Under the pieces are notes generated by a model. The model searched no databases and had not been told where the DNA came from. It was given only the letters and a program-made list of their open reading frames with translations. From Clostridiaceae bacterium (lineage in GTDB: Bacteria; Bacillota; Clostridia; Oscillospirales; Acutalibacteraceae), in the NCBI GenBank assembly GCA_016292785.1, contig JAEDFL010000024.1, positions 1 through 31,011 on the forward strand: a stretch of DNA of 31,011 nucleotides. The letters are read 5' to 3'. A program made the translations under genes and the position numbers. How positions within the stretch are numbered: position 1 is the first letter of the stretch; the number at the start of each line of letters is the position of its first letter. This document shows, piece after piece, positions 1-7,109 of the stretch.

Positions 1-1
1 A

Positions 2-1186
2 TTAATGGTGGAAGAGGCGCATGCCGGTAAATGCCATAGCTATATTCCTCTCGTCGCAAGCCTTGATAACAAGGTCGTCACGGATCGAGCCGCCCGGCTG
101 TGCGATGTAGCTTACACCGCTCTTGTAGGCACGTTCAACATTGTCTCCGAACGGGAAGAACGCATCGGAGCCGAGCGAAACGCCGCTGATCGTGTCAAGG
201 TAGGCTCTGATTTCCTCGGAGGTGAGAGGCTCCGGACGCTCGGAGAAATACTTCTGCCAGTTGCCCTCGGCGCAGACGTCCTCCTCGTTCTTGTTGATGT
301 AGCCGTCGATAACGTTGTCACGCTCAGGTCTGCCGAGTGTGTCAAGGAACGGAAGATTGAGCACCTTGTCGCACTGACGGAGGAACCATGTGTCCGCCTT
401 GCCGCCTGCGAGACGGGTGCAGTGGATTCTTGACTGCTGACCTGCGCCGACGCCGATAGCCTGTCCGTCAACGGCATAGCAAACCGAGTTGGACTGGGTA
501 TATTTAAGAGTGATAAGCGAGATTATAAGGTCTCTCTTTGCCGAGTCGGGAAGCTCTTTGTTTGCGGTGACAACATTGTCAAGCAGAGCCTTGTTGATTT
601 CAAAGTTATTTCTGCCCTGCTCAAAGGTGATGCCGTAAACCTGCTTGCGCTCGATCGGGGCAGGAACATAGTCGGGATCAATTTCAACGATGTTGTAGTT
701 GCCCTTTCTCTTTGATTTGAGGATCTCAAGAGCCTCAGGCTCAAAGCCCGGAGCAATTATTCCGTCTGAAACCTCCCTTTTGATGAGGTTGGCAGTTGTT
801 ACGTCGCAGACATCGGAAAGAGCGATGAAATCGCCGAATGAACACATTCTGTCCGTGCCTCTCGCCCTTGCAAAAGCGCAGGCAAGCGGAGAATCGTCAA
901 GACCTTCGATATCGTCTACGAAGCAAGCCTTCTTGAGCTTGTCGCTGAGAGGTACGCCGACAGCCGCAGAGGTCGGGCTGACATGCTTAAACGAAGTTGC
1001 CGCAGGAAGTCCGAGAGCTTCTTTCAGCTCCTTGACAAGCTGCCATGCGTTGAATGCGTCGAGGAAGTTTATGTAACCCGGTCTGCCGCTGAGAATTTTA
1101 ATCGGAAGCTCGGTTCCGTCCTCCATAAAAATTTTCGCAGGCTTCTGATTGGGGTTACAGCCGTATTTCAGTTCAAATTCTTTCAT
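2..1186 (-). CDS. purH: AICAR transformylase, stand-alone (PurH C-terminal-type domain)
   Basis: Transfers a formyl group from 10-formyl-THF to AICAR to give FAICAR, the penultimate step of IMP synthesis, in the cytosol. The 394-residue protein consists only of the AICARFT half of bifunctional PurH; the N-terminal MGS-like cyclohydrolase half is absent. The active-site Lys-His pair of the family is seen in KHVSPTSAAV (K67, H68), and KYTQSNSVCYA and GAGQQSRIHCTRLAGGKAD match conserved blocks. I chose the ATG at 1186, preceded by AAGGAAGG; an in-frame TTG six bases upstream is less likely. The TAA stop is at 2-4, so the gene is complete. It lies 2 nt behind the IMP cyclohydrolase gene, which supplies the missing activity. 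It is the last pur gene visible; purD, purL and purB are not in the window. Function is near certain. Confidence 0.95.
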   Translation of the reverse strand: MKEFELKYGCNPNQKPAKIFMEDGTELPIKILSGRPGYINFLDAFNAWQLVKELKEALGLPAATSFKHVSPTSAAVGVPLSDKLKKACFVDDIEGLDDSPLACAFARARGTDRMCSFGDFIALSDVCDVTTANLIKREVSDGIIAPGFEPEALEILKSKRKGNYNIVEIDPDYVPAPIERKQVYGITFEQGRNNFEINKALLDNVVTANKELPDSAKRDLIISLITLKYTQSNSVCYAVDGQAIGVGAGQQSRIHCTRLAGGKADTWFLRQCDKVLNLPFLDTLGRPERDNVIDGYINKNEEDVCAEGNWQKYFSERPEPLTSEEIRAYLDTISGVSLGSDAFFPFGDNVERAYKSGVSYIAQPGGSIRDDLVIKACDERNIAMAFTGMRLFHH

Positions 1187-1188
1187 AT

Positions 1189-1917
1189 TCAACCTTCCTT
1201 ACCGTTCCTGTTAATCAGTTTTTCCGTATAGCTTCCGTCCGTGAGGTCGGTATATCTTACATAGAGTGAAATTTTGTTGTCCTCGTCGAGGTTATCCCAA
1301 ATCTCCTCGGCGAAATCGTCAATGCTGTCGGGGATTTTAACACGCTCAGGCTCGCCCTGGAACGTGGGAATGGGATTGCCGTCGGTCACATAGGTGTGGA
1401 TAAAGTGTCCGAGACCTGCCTTTGAGGGATAGGAGAAGGTGTATCTTGCGCAGTCGCTGCCCTCCTCGTCAAGGCTCTTGAGTATACTCATTTCATAGGA
1501 AAATCCGCCGTCCTTAAAGGTGAGCATACCGCTGATACGGGGAGTAAAATTGGGAGCGTCAGGCTCAAATTCACGGCTTTCAAGGCTTACCGAAAAGCTC
1601 TTTCCGTCCTTAACTCCGTCATATATCGTGTCGGTCTGGTCGCCGTTTGTAACAATCAGCTTATTATCAAGGCTTCTGAGCGCCGCATAGATGATAAGCG
1701 AGGGATCCTCGACCTTTGAAGCGTCAAACGGCTCTGTGAAAACCTCGCCGTTCTTCACCGTAAAAATACGGTTGCGGCTGTTTGCACTTCTGCCCATTAT
1801 GAAATAGGCTGTTGCCGCCTTTGTTCCGTCGGCGGTTCTGCCGATTACAATTCCACGGCCGACATAGGGGTTGCCGCTGATGCGGTCTTTCATCGAAGTG
1901 ACTTCATATATATTCAT
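1189..1917 (-). CDS. purO: IMP cyclohydrolase, PurO-like
   Basis: Predicted to close FAICAR to IMP, the last step of the pathway. The 242-residue product resembles the monofunctional, archaeal-type IMP cyclohydrolase family rather than the PurH N-terminal domain. Recognised blocks are NPYVGRGIVIG near residue 16, AYFIMGRSANSRNR, the VTNGDQTDTIYDG stretch, EFEPDAPNFTPRISG and GHFIHTY. The start is the ATG at 1917 preceded by AAGGA; the reading frame stays open further upstream into purN, but that part has no SD and is not family-like. It begins 1 nt after the purN stop and ends 2 nt before the AICAR transformylase start, so translation is probably coupled. Family membership is from memory of motifs; the reaction is inferred from family and neighbour. 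Confidence 0.88.
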   Translation of the reverse strand: MNIYEVTSMKDRISGNPYVGRGIVIGRTADGTKAATAYFIMGRSANSRNRIFTVKNGEVFTEPFDASKVEDPSLIIYAALRSLDNKLIVTNGDQTDTIYDGVKDGKSFSVSLESREFEPDAPNFTPRISGMLTFKDGGFSYEMSILKSLDEEGSDCARYTFSYPSKAGLGHFIHTYVTDGNPIPTFQGEPERVKIPDSIDDFAEEIWDNLDEDNKISLYVRYTDLTDGSYTEKLINRNGKEG

Positions 1918-1918
1918 T

Positions 1919-2536
1919 TCAAGCTGTCCTTTCATTGAGAATACGGGCTGCGACAAGCTCCGCCGCACGGGGCAGAATTATCCATTCCGCCTGCTCCATT
2001 ACCCTTTTCTGTAATATTTCGGGCGTGTCGCCCTCCTCGACCGAAACGGCTTTTTGAAGAATTATTCTGCCGCCGTCGGGGATCTCATTGACATAATGCA
2101 CCGTTGCGCCCGTTACCTTAACTCCGTAGTCGAGCGCCGCCCTGTGAACTCTGAGTCCGTAGAAGCCCTCGCCGCAGAAGGACGGGATAAGCGACGGATG
2201 CACATTGATAATGCGTTCGGGAAAATGTGAAACAAAATCTGCGCTGAGAATACTCATAAAGCCTGCAAGAACGATCATATCAATTTTGCGCTTTTCAAGC
2301 TCGTCAAGCATTTTCCTCTCAAACCCGGCAGAGTCGGCACATTCCTTTTTCAGCACAACAGCCGTTTCAATCCCTGCGTTTTCCGCCCTCGTGAGAGCGT
2401 AGGCAGAGCTGTTGTTTGACAGGACGAGGACTATCTCGCCGCTTGTGATTATTCCGCTGTTCTGAGCGTCAATGAGCGCCTGCAAATTCGTTCCGCCGCC
2501 CGAAACCAGCACGGCTATCCTTGCTTTGCTCTCCAT
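1919..2536 (-). CDS. purN: Phosphoribosylglycinamide formyltransferase
   Basis: Formylates GAR to FGAR using 10-formyl-THF, the third step of purine synthesis. At 205 residues it has the usual PurN length. Visible motifs are the N-terminal ARIAVLVSGGGTNLQALID, the catalytic NVHPSLIPSF block with the conserved Asn and His, and the later HYVNEIPDGGRII block carrying the conserved Asp. Start chosen at the ATG at 2536 behind AAAGGAG; the longer open frame (to 2623) starts inside the formate channel gene and has no family match. It lies 16 nt after the formate channel gene and 1 nt before purO. As one of two formyl-THF consumers in the operon it is a logical target of ZTP control. Confidence 0.96.
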   Translation of the reverse strand: MESKARIAVLVSGGGTNLQALIDAQNSGIITSGEIVLVLSNNSSAYALTRAENAGIETAVVLKKECADSAGFERKMLDELEKRKIDMIVLAGFMSILSADFVSHFPERIINVHPSLIPSFCGEGFYGLRVHRAALDYGVKVTGATVHYVNEIPDGGRIILQKAVSVEEGDTPEILQKRVMEQAEWIILPRAAELVAARILNERTA

Positions 2537-2552
2537 CAAAATATCGCTCCTT

Positions 2553-3161
2553 TTATTTTTCATCGGGCTTCGGTATTCCTTTAAGCGCAGGAAGAAGCAT
2601 TGCGCCGAACGTGTTGCCGGCAACGACCAAAGCCATAAAAAGTATTATTTTTACATCGAACAGTCCCGATGTTCCGAAATAAAACATATCGGCAATCGAG
2701 TGTTCAAAGCCGCAGAGAATAAACACGGGAACGCAGAAAAGCACGCCTAAAACGGAGCTTTTCTCCTTATAAATGCTGACCGCAAGATACATAAGTATTC
2801 CGCAGAAAAAGCCTCGGATAAAAGTATGTAACGGATTTTGCATAAGCTTTGCCGAACACATCTGCGCCGCCTTGTCTCCTATATCCGGCAAAACGTTTCT
2901 CAAAAGCATACCGAGCAGAAATGTGCATATCAGATTGCCGAGCAAGCCGATCAGAAGGTCGGCAAAGTCTTTTTTTCTGTGCTGTTCGACAAGGTACCCG
3001 ATCTTGCCGGTAAAAAGGTAATAACCCTTATAACAGATGCAAAGCAGTGCAACCGAAAAAAGCACCGCTCCGACCGTCTTGTTCTCGCAGGAGAGAAAGA
3101 CAGTTCCGCCGATCGTTATCAAAACGCCTGCGCACAGGCTTTCTCTAAATGTTTTCAGCAT
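2553..3161 (-). CDS. Formate/nitrite transporter (FNT) family channel, short form
   Basis: Predicted inner-membrane channel for formate or a similar small anion. The 202-residue protein has about six hydrophobic segments and the FNT hallmarks: GGTVFLSC near residue 18, YLFTGKIGYL near 48, and CGFEHSIADMF near 150 with the central pore histidine (H154), followed by VVAGNTFGAML near 179. It is shorter than the roughly 280 residues typical of FocA/NirC, mainly through shorter termini and loops. The ATG at 3161 lies inside the 3' end of purM (7-nt overlap), so it is translationally coupled and belongs to the purine operon. That placement, between formate-dependent pathway genes, supports formate rather than nitrite as substrate; this is inference. 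Direction of transport cannot be told. Confidence 0.85.
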   Translation of the reverse strand: MLKTFRESLCAGVLITIGGTVFLSCENKTVGAVLFSVALLCICYKGYYLFTGKIGYLVEQHRKKDFADLLIGLLGNLICTFLLGMLLRNVLPDIGDKAAQMCSAKLMQNPLHTFIRGFFCGILMYLAVSIYKEKSSVLGVLFCVPVFILCGFEHSIADMFYFGTSGLFDVKIILFMALVVAGNTFGAMLLPALKGIPKPDEK

Positions 3162-4198
3162 ATCGTTATTTTATCCTCTGATTTTTCAATTTTACCGATA
3201 ACATATGCGTCCTCACCGTTCGCCTTCAGGACTTCAAGAGCCTTGTCCGCATCCTCGGGAGCAACAACAATACTCATACCGACGCCCATATTAAAGGTGT
3301 TGAACATATCACGCTCGGAGATATTACCCGTCTTGGCGATCAGGTCAAAAATCGGAAGCACCTTTACCGCACTGCGGTCGATAACCGCACCGAGACCGTC
3401 GGGAATACTTCTCGGAATATTTTCATAAAATCCACCGCCCGTGATGTGGGAAATTCCCTTGACCTTAACCTGCTCAAGCAGGGCAAGCACAGGCTTGACA
3501 TAAATCTTTGTGGGGGTGAGGAGAGTTTCTCCGACGGATTTTCCGCCGAGCTCCTCACGGGGAGCTTTAATATCGCTGTTTTCAACGTCAAAGACCTTTC
3601 TGACGAGAGAAAAGCCGTTTGAATGAACTCCGCTTGACGGCAGAGCAATCACAACGTCGCCGGCTTTCATTGTCGAGGGATCAAGGATTTTCGCCTTGTC
3701 AACCACGCCGACAGAGAAGCCTGCAAGGTCGTATTCGTCAACAGGATAGAAGCCGGGCATCTCTGCGGTCTCACCGCCGATGAGAGCGGCTCCGCTCTGA
3801 ACGCAGCCCTCGGCAACTCCCGAAACGATAGAAGCGATCTTCTCGGGAACATTCTTGCCGCAGGCAATATAATCGAGGAAGAAAAGCGGCTTTGCTCCGC
3901 AGCAGATTATATCGTTGACGCACATTGCAACGCAGTCAATTCCGACCGTATCGTGCTTGTCCATGAGGAAAGCGAGCTTGAGCTTTGTTCCGACTCCGTC
4001 CGTTCCGCTGACAAGCACGGGCTTTTCGATACCCTCTGTGTCAAGCTCAAAAAGTCCGCCGAAGCCGCCGACGTCCGAGCATACGCCCGAGGTCAATGTT
4101 CTTGCGATATGCGACTTCATCAGTTCGACAGCCTTGTAGCCTGCCGTAATATCAACGCCTGCTGCGGCGTAGCTTTCGGAATGTGATTTTGTGTTCAT
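3155..4198 (-). CDS. purM: Phosphoribosylformylglycinamidine cyclo-ligase (AIR synthetase)
   Basis: ATP-dependent ring closure of FGAM to AIR in the cytosol. The 347-residue length is normal. Seen in the sequence are YAAAGVDITAGY near the start, the nucleotide-binding VSGTDGVGTKLKLAF block, the CVNDIICCGAKPLFFLDY block, GGETAEMPGFY near residue 145, and GVHSNGFSLVRKV. The ATG at 4198 overlaps the purF TGA by one base (TGATG) and has AAAGGAG upstream; a GTG one codon earlier is in frame but less likely. Its 3' end overlaps the start of the formate channel gene. It is the fifth step of the pathway. Confidence 0.97.
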   Translation of the reverse strand: MNTKSHSESYAAAGVDITAGYKAVELMKSHIARTLTSGVCSDVGGFGGLFELDTEGIEKPVLVSGTDGVGTKLKLAFLMDKHDTVGIDCVAMCVNDIICCGAKPLFFLDYIACGKNVPEKIASIVSGVAEGCVQSGAALIGGETAEMPGFYPVDEYDLAGFSVGVVDKAKILDPSTMKAGDVVIALPSSGVHSNGFSLVRKVFDVENSDIKAPREELGGKSVGETLLTPTKIYVKPVLALLEQVKVKGISHITGGGFYENIPRSIPDGLGAVIDRSAVKVLPIFDLIAKTGNISERDMFNTFNMGVGMSIVVAPEDADKALEVLKANGEDAYVIGKIEKSEDKITIC

Positions 4199-5643
4199 CA
4201 CTTTTTCTCCTTTTGTCTTTCGGATATTTTACATTCAAATTTGCTCTTGTGGGTTTCCTTGGGCACTTCGGTGGGATAATTACCGTCAAAGCAGGCGGTG
4301 CAATAACCCTTGCATTGGTCGCCGCAGGCAATCTTCTTAACATTGTCAACGCTGAGGTAGCCGAGGCTGTCAACGCCGATAATCTCGGCTATTTCCTCAA
4401 TGCTGTGATGACAGGCGATCAGATTGTCACGGGAATCAATGTCCGTACCGTAATAGCAGGGATTGAGGAACGGCGGTGCGGAAACACGCATATGGATTTC
4501 CTTTGCGCCTGCATTTCTGAGCAGTTTAACTATTCTGGCGCAGGTCGTACCTCTGACTATCGAGTCGTCTATCATAACAACTCTTTTGCCTTTGATAACG
4601 CTGGTTATCGGATTGAGCTTGATGCGCACCTGATTGGTACGGCTCTTCTGACCGGGGGAAATGAATGTTCTTCCGATGTATTTATTCTTAATGAAACCTA
4701 TTTCATAGGGAATACCCGACTGCTTTGAAAATCCGAGAGCGGCGTCAAGTCCCGAATCGGGAACGCCGATTACAACATCGGCCTGAACGGGATGCTCAAG
4801 GGCAAGGAATGCGCCTGCTCTTATTCTTGCCTCATGCACGCTTGCGCCGTCAATAACGGAATCGGGACGTGCAAAATAAATGTACTCGAAAACACAGGTG
4901 TGCGGCTTTGCCTTTCCGCAGTGATCCTTGATGCTGCGTACGGATTTGCCGTCAAAAACAACGATCTCGCCGGGTTCGACATCCCTGACAAACTCAGCTC
5001 CGACTGCGTCAAGAGCACAGCTCTCGGAGGCTACGACATAGCCGTCCTCCTCGGGCAGTCTGCCGATGCAAAGCGGACGGAAGCCCATTTCGTCACGGGC
5101 GGCAATCATCTTTGTCGGGGACATTATGACAAGCGAATACGCTCCCTTGATACGGTTGAGCGCACGGTTCACAGCCTCCTCGATTGACGGTGCGGTCAGT
5201 CTTTCCTCTGTGATTATGTAGGAAATGACCTCCGTGTCCGAGGTGGTGTGGAAGATAGAGCCTTTCAGCTCAAGGTCACGGCGCAGCTCATAGGAATTTG
5301 TGAGGTTGCCGTTGTGAGCAAGAGCCACTCTGCCGTTGATGTGATTGACAACAATCGGCTGAGCGTTGTCCCTTGCCGAGCCGCCCGTAGTTCCGTAGCG
5401 AACATGACCGATGGCGATATTGCCCTGGCTGAGCTGAGCCATATGCTCCGGTGTGAAAACATCGTTGACAAGTCCCGTATCCTTATATGCGGTAAAAAGT
5501 CCGTCGTCATTTACAACAATACCGCAGGATTCCTGTCCTCTGTGCTGGAGGGCATAAAGTCCGTAATACACGGTCTTGGCAATTTCATACGGTTTGCTTG
5601 TATAAACGCCGAAAACTCCGCATTCTTCATGTATATTCGACAT
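4198..5643 (-). CDS. purF: Amidophosphoribosyltransferase, Fe-S type
   Basis: Committed step of purine synthesis: PRPP plus glutamine to phosphoribosylamine. The 481-residue protein has an N-terminal Ntn glutaminase and a C-terminal phosphoribosyltransferase domain. Residues MSNIHEE form a short propeptide before the nucleophile Cys8 (CGVFGVY). GHVRYGTTG and HNGNLTN are glutaminase motifs; VVMIDDSIVRGTT is the PRPP loop. Cysteines in HTCVFEY, NPCYYGTD and the C-terminal YCTACF fit the four ligands of the oxygen-sensitive [4Fe-4S] cluster of B. subtilis-type PurF, in line with an anaerobic or Gram-positive host. It lies 15 nt after purC and shares one base with purM. Confidence 0.97.
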   Translation of the reverse strand: MSNIHEECGVFGVYTSKPYEIAKTVYYGLYALQHRGQESCGIVVNDDGLFTAYKDTGLVNDVFTPEHMAQLSQGNIAIGHVRYGTTGGSARDNAQPIVVNHINGRVALAHNGNLTNSYELRRDLELKGSIFHTTSDTEVISYIITEERLTAPSIEEAVNRALNRIKGAYSLVIMSPTKMIAARDEMGFRPLCIGRLPEEDGYVVASESCALDAVGAEFVRDVEPGEIVVFDGKSVRSIKDHCGKAKPHTCVFEYIYFARPDSVIDGASVHEARIRAGAFLALEHPVQADVVIGVPDSGLDAALGFSKQSGIPYEIGFIKNKYIGRTFISPGQKSRTNQVRIKLNPITSVIKGKRVVMIDDSIVRGTTCARIVKLLRNAGAKEIHMRVSAPPFLNPCYYGTDIDSRDNLIACHHSIEEIAEIIGVDSLGYLSVDNVKKIACGDQCKGYCTACFDGNYPTEVPKETHKSKFECKISERQKEKK

Positions 5644-5658
5644 AAATAACTCCGTTTC

Positions 5659-6366
5659 TTATTTAAAAACTCTCTTCATCATTTCTTCGTAAGCGTCCTC
5701 AACTCCGCCGAGGTCTCTGCGGAAACGATCCTTGTCAAGCTTCTCGTTTGTCTCGCTGTCCCAGAAGCGGCAGGTGTCGGGAGAAATCTCATCGGCAAGA
5801 ACGATTGTTCCGTCGGAGAGCTTACCGAACTCAAGCTTGAAATCAACAAGGGTTACCTTGAGGCTCTTGAAATACTCTTTGAGAACAGAATTTATCTTGA
5901 ATGCCATATTCTTAATATTCTCGATCTCCTCACGGGTTGCAAGTCCGAGAGCAACCGCATGGTATGAATTGAGGAGAGGATCGTGAAGATCGTCGTTCTT
6001 GTAGGAAAACTCGATTGTCGGCTCGGCAAAAACAATACCTTCTTCAACACCGTAACGCTTTGCAAAAGAGCCGGCGGAAACGTTGCGGATGATTACCTCA
6101 AGCGGAACGATGGAAACCTTGCGTACTACGGTCTCACGGTCGGAAAGCTCCTCAACATAGTGCGTGGGGACGCCCTGCTTTTCAAGAAGCTTCATAAGAT
6201 AGTTTGACATTCTGTTGTTTACAACGCCTTTGCCTGAGATCGTACCCTTTTTCAGTCCGTCAAAAGCGGTTGCATCGTCCTTGTAGGAAACGATAACGTA
6301 CTCCGGATCCTCTGTTGCAAAGACCTTCTTTGCTTTGCCCTCGTAAAGCTGTTCACATTTGTTCAT
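5659..6366 (-). CDS. purC: SAICAR synthetase
   Basis: Phosphoribosylaminoimidazole-succinocarboxamide synthase joins CAIR and aspartate with ATP. The 235-residue protein begins LYEGKAKKVFATEDPEY, the typical N-terminal nucleotide-binding segment, with SYKDDATAFDG and GKGVVNNRMSNYLM following. VPLEVIIRNVSAGSFAKRYG and LADEISPDTCRFWD are the substrate-binding signatures. The ATG at 6366 lies 2 nt behind the purE stop. A compact single-domain form, as usual in Firmicutes. Confidence 0.97.
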   Translation of the reverse strand: MNKCEQLYEGKAKKVFATEDPEYVIVSYKDDATAFDGLKKGTISGKGVVNNRMSNYLMKLLEKQGVPTHYVEELSDRETVVRKVSIVPLEVIIRNVSAGSFAKRYGVEEGIVFAEPTIEFSYKNDDLHDPLLNSYHAVALGLATREEIENIKNMAFKINSVLKEYFKSLKVTLVDFKLEFGKLSDGTIVLADEISPDTCRFWDSETNEKLDKDRFRRDLGGVEDAYEEMMKRVFK

Positions 6367-6368
6367 AA

Positions 6369-6869
6369 TTATGCGTCCTCCTTTAATTTATCCATGACCG
6401 CCCTGTCCTTTTCAAGCACGGCAAGGCTGTCTTTTTTACGTTTTTCCAGTATTTTTTCGGCAAGCTCGCCGTCCGAAACAGCAAGCATTTGCAGACAAAG
6501 AAAAGCGGCATTGGCTGCACCGTTCACGGCAACTGTGGCGACAGGTATACCAGTCGGCATCTGAACAGTTGACAGAAGTGCGTCAATACCACCGAGTCCT
6601 CCCGAAGCGATCGGAATACCGACAACGGGAAGTGTTGTATTTGCGGCAATAGCCCCTGCAAGGTGAGCCGCCATTCCTGCGGCTGCAATGATTGCTCCGA
6701 AGCCGTTCTCCCTTGCATTTCGGCTGAAATCGGCAGCCTCGTCGGGAGTTCGGTGGGCAGAGAAAATATGTACCTCATAGGGAGCATTGAATTCCTCAAG
6801 AACTTTGACGGCTTTTTTTACTACGGGAAGATCGCTGTCGCTTCCCATGATGATTGCGATTTTTTTCAT
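6369..6869 (-). CDS. purE: N5-CAIR mutase, class I PurE
   Basis: Interconverts N5-CAIR and CAIR. The 166-residue protein shows IIMGSDSDLPVVKKA at the N terminus, the catalytic-histidine motif SAHRTPDEA near residue 40, and AGMAAHLAGAIAANTTLPVVGIPI, all typical of class I PurE. No purK is seen in the window, so N5-CAIR would have to be made by an enzyme encoded elsewhere. It is the first gene of the operon. GGAGGG sits 5 nt before the ATG and lies just beyond the riboswitch expression-platform hairpin, so riboswitch control acts on it first. Confidence 0.97.
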   Translation of the reverse strand: MKKIAIIMGSDSDLPVVKKAVKVLEEFNAPYEVHIFSAHRTPDEAADFSRNARENGFGAIIAAAGMAAHLAGAIAANTTLPVVGIPIASGGLGGIDALLSTVQMPTGIPVATVAVNGAANAAFLCLQMLAVSDGELAEKILEKRKKDSLAVLEKDRAVMDKLKEDA

Positions 6870-6892
6870 AAAATCCCTCCGTAAAGCAATAA

Positions 6893-6933
6893 GGGCGCAC
6901 TTATGCCTTTATAAGCAAGGAATAAGTGTGCCC
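6893..6933 (-). terminator. Expression-platform hairpin of the ZTP riboswitch
   Basis: On the minus strand GGGC-A-CACTTAT (6933-6922) pairs with ATAAGTG-C-GCCC (6904-6893), with an inner CCTT/AAGG step, giving a long interrupted stem followed by the U-rich TTATTGCTTT. The GGGC of the 5' arm is also the end of the conserved CUGGGC of the aptamer, so hairpin and ligand-bound aptamer should exclude each other. This fits an ON switch in which ZTP prevents termination. The U-tract is imperfect, so strength is uncertain. Confidence 0.7.
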
Positions 6934-7002
6934 AGACGGTCGGCTTATGTGATCCTTTGCTTCCCTGTGGTTATCCACAAATTCCGTCAGTCACAAAGAA
7001 CC
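6926..7002 (-). ncRNA. ZTP (pfl motif) riboswitch aptamer
   Basis: Read on the minus strand. P1 is GGTTCTTTG (7002-6994) with CAAAGGATC (6959-6951), nine pairs including two G-U. Next come the conserved UGACUGACGG segment, P2 TGTGG-ATAA-CCACA, and the GGGAAG segment. The 3' domain has CCGACCGUCUGGGCA, the hallmark of the pfl motif. GACGG (6988-6984) can pair with CCGUC (6939-6935), matching the known pseudoknot. ZTP riboswitches sense AICAR-derived ZMP/ZTP, which rises when 10-formyl-THF is short, and turn on purine and one-carbon genes. Its place directly upstream of purE is textbook. Confidence 0.96.
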
Positions 7003-7019
7003 TTTCTTATTTTGATTAT

Positions 7020-7048
7020 ATTTTAACATAGTGCCCCTGCAAAGTCAA
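7020..7048 (-). promoter_or_regulatory. Housekeeping-type promoter of the purine operon
   Basis: The minus strand has TTGACT (7048-7043), a 17-nt spacer and TAAAAT (7025-7020). Transcription would start near 7013, leaving about 10 nt before riboswitch P1. No clear terminator separates it from the end of spoIVB at 7110, so some readthrough from upstream is possible. Confidence 0.75.
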
Positions 7049-7109
7049 CCGAGCAAAAGGGCAATTATTTTCGTTTTAACGACTATAATTTGTTCAATTT
7101 GACATTATT

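Noticed and set aside
6870..7050. Guanine/adenine or PRPP riboswitch in front of purE
   Set aside because: The conserved bases, pseudoknot and CUGGGC signature fit the ZTP class only.
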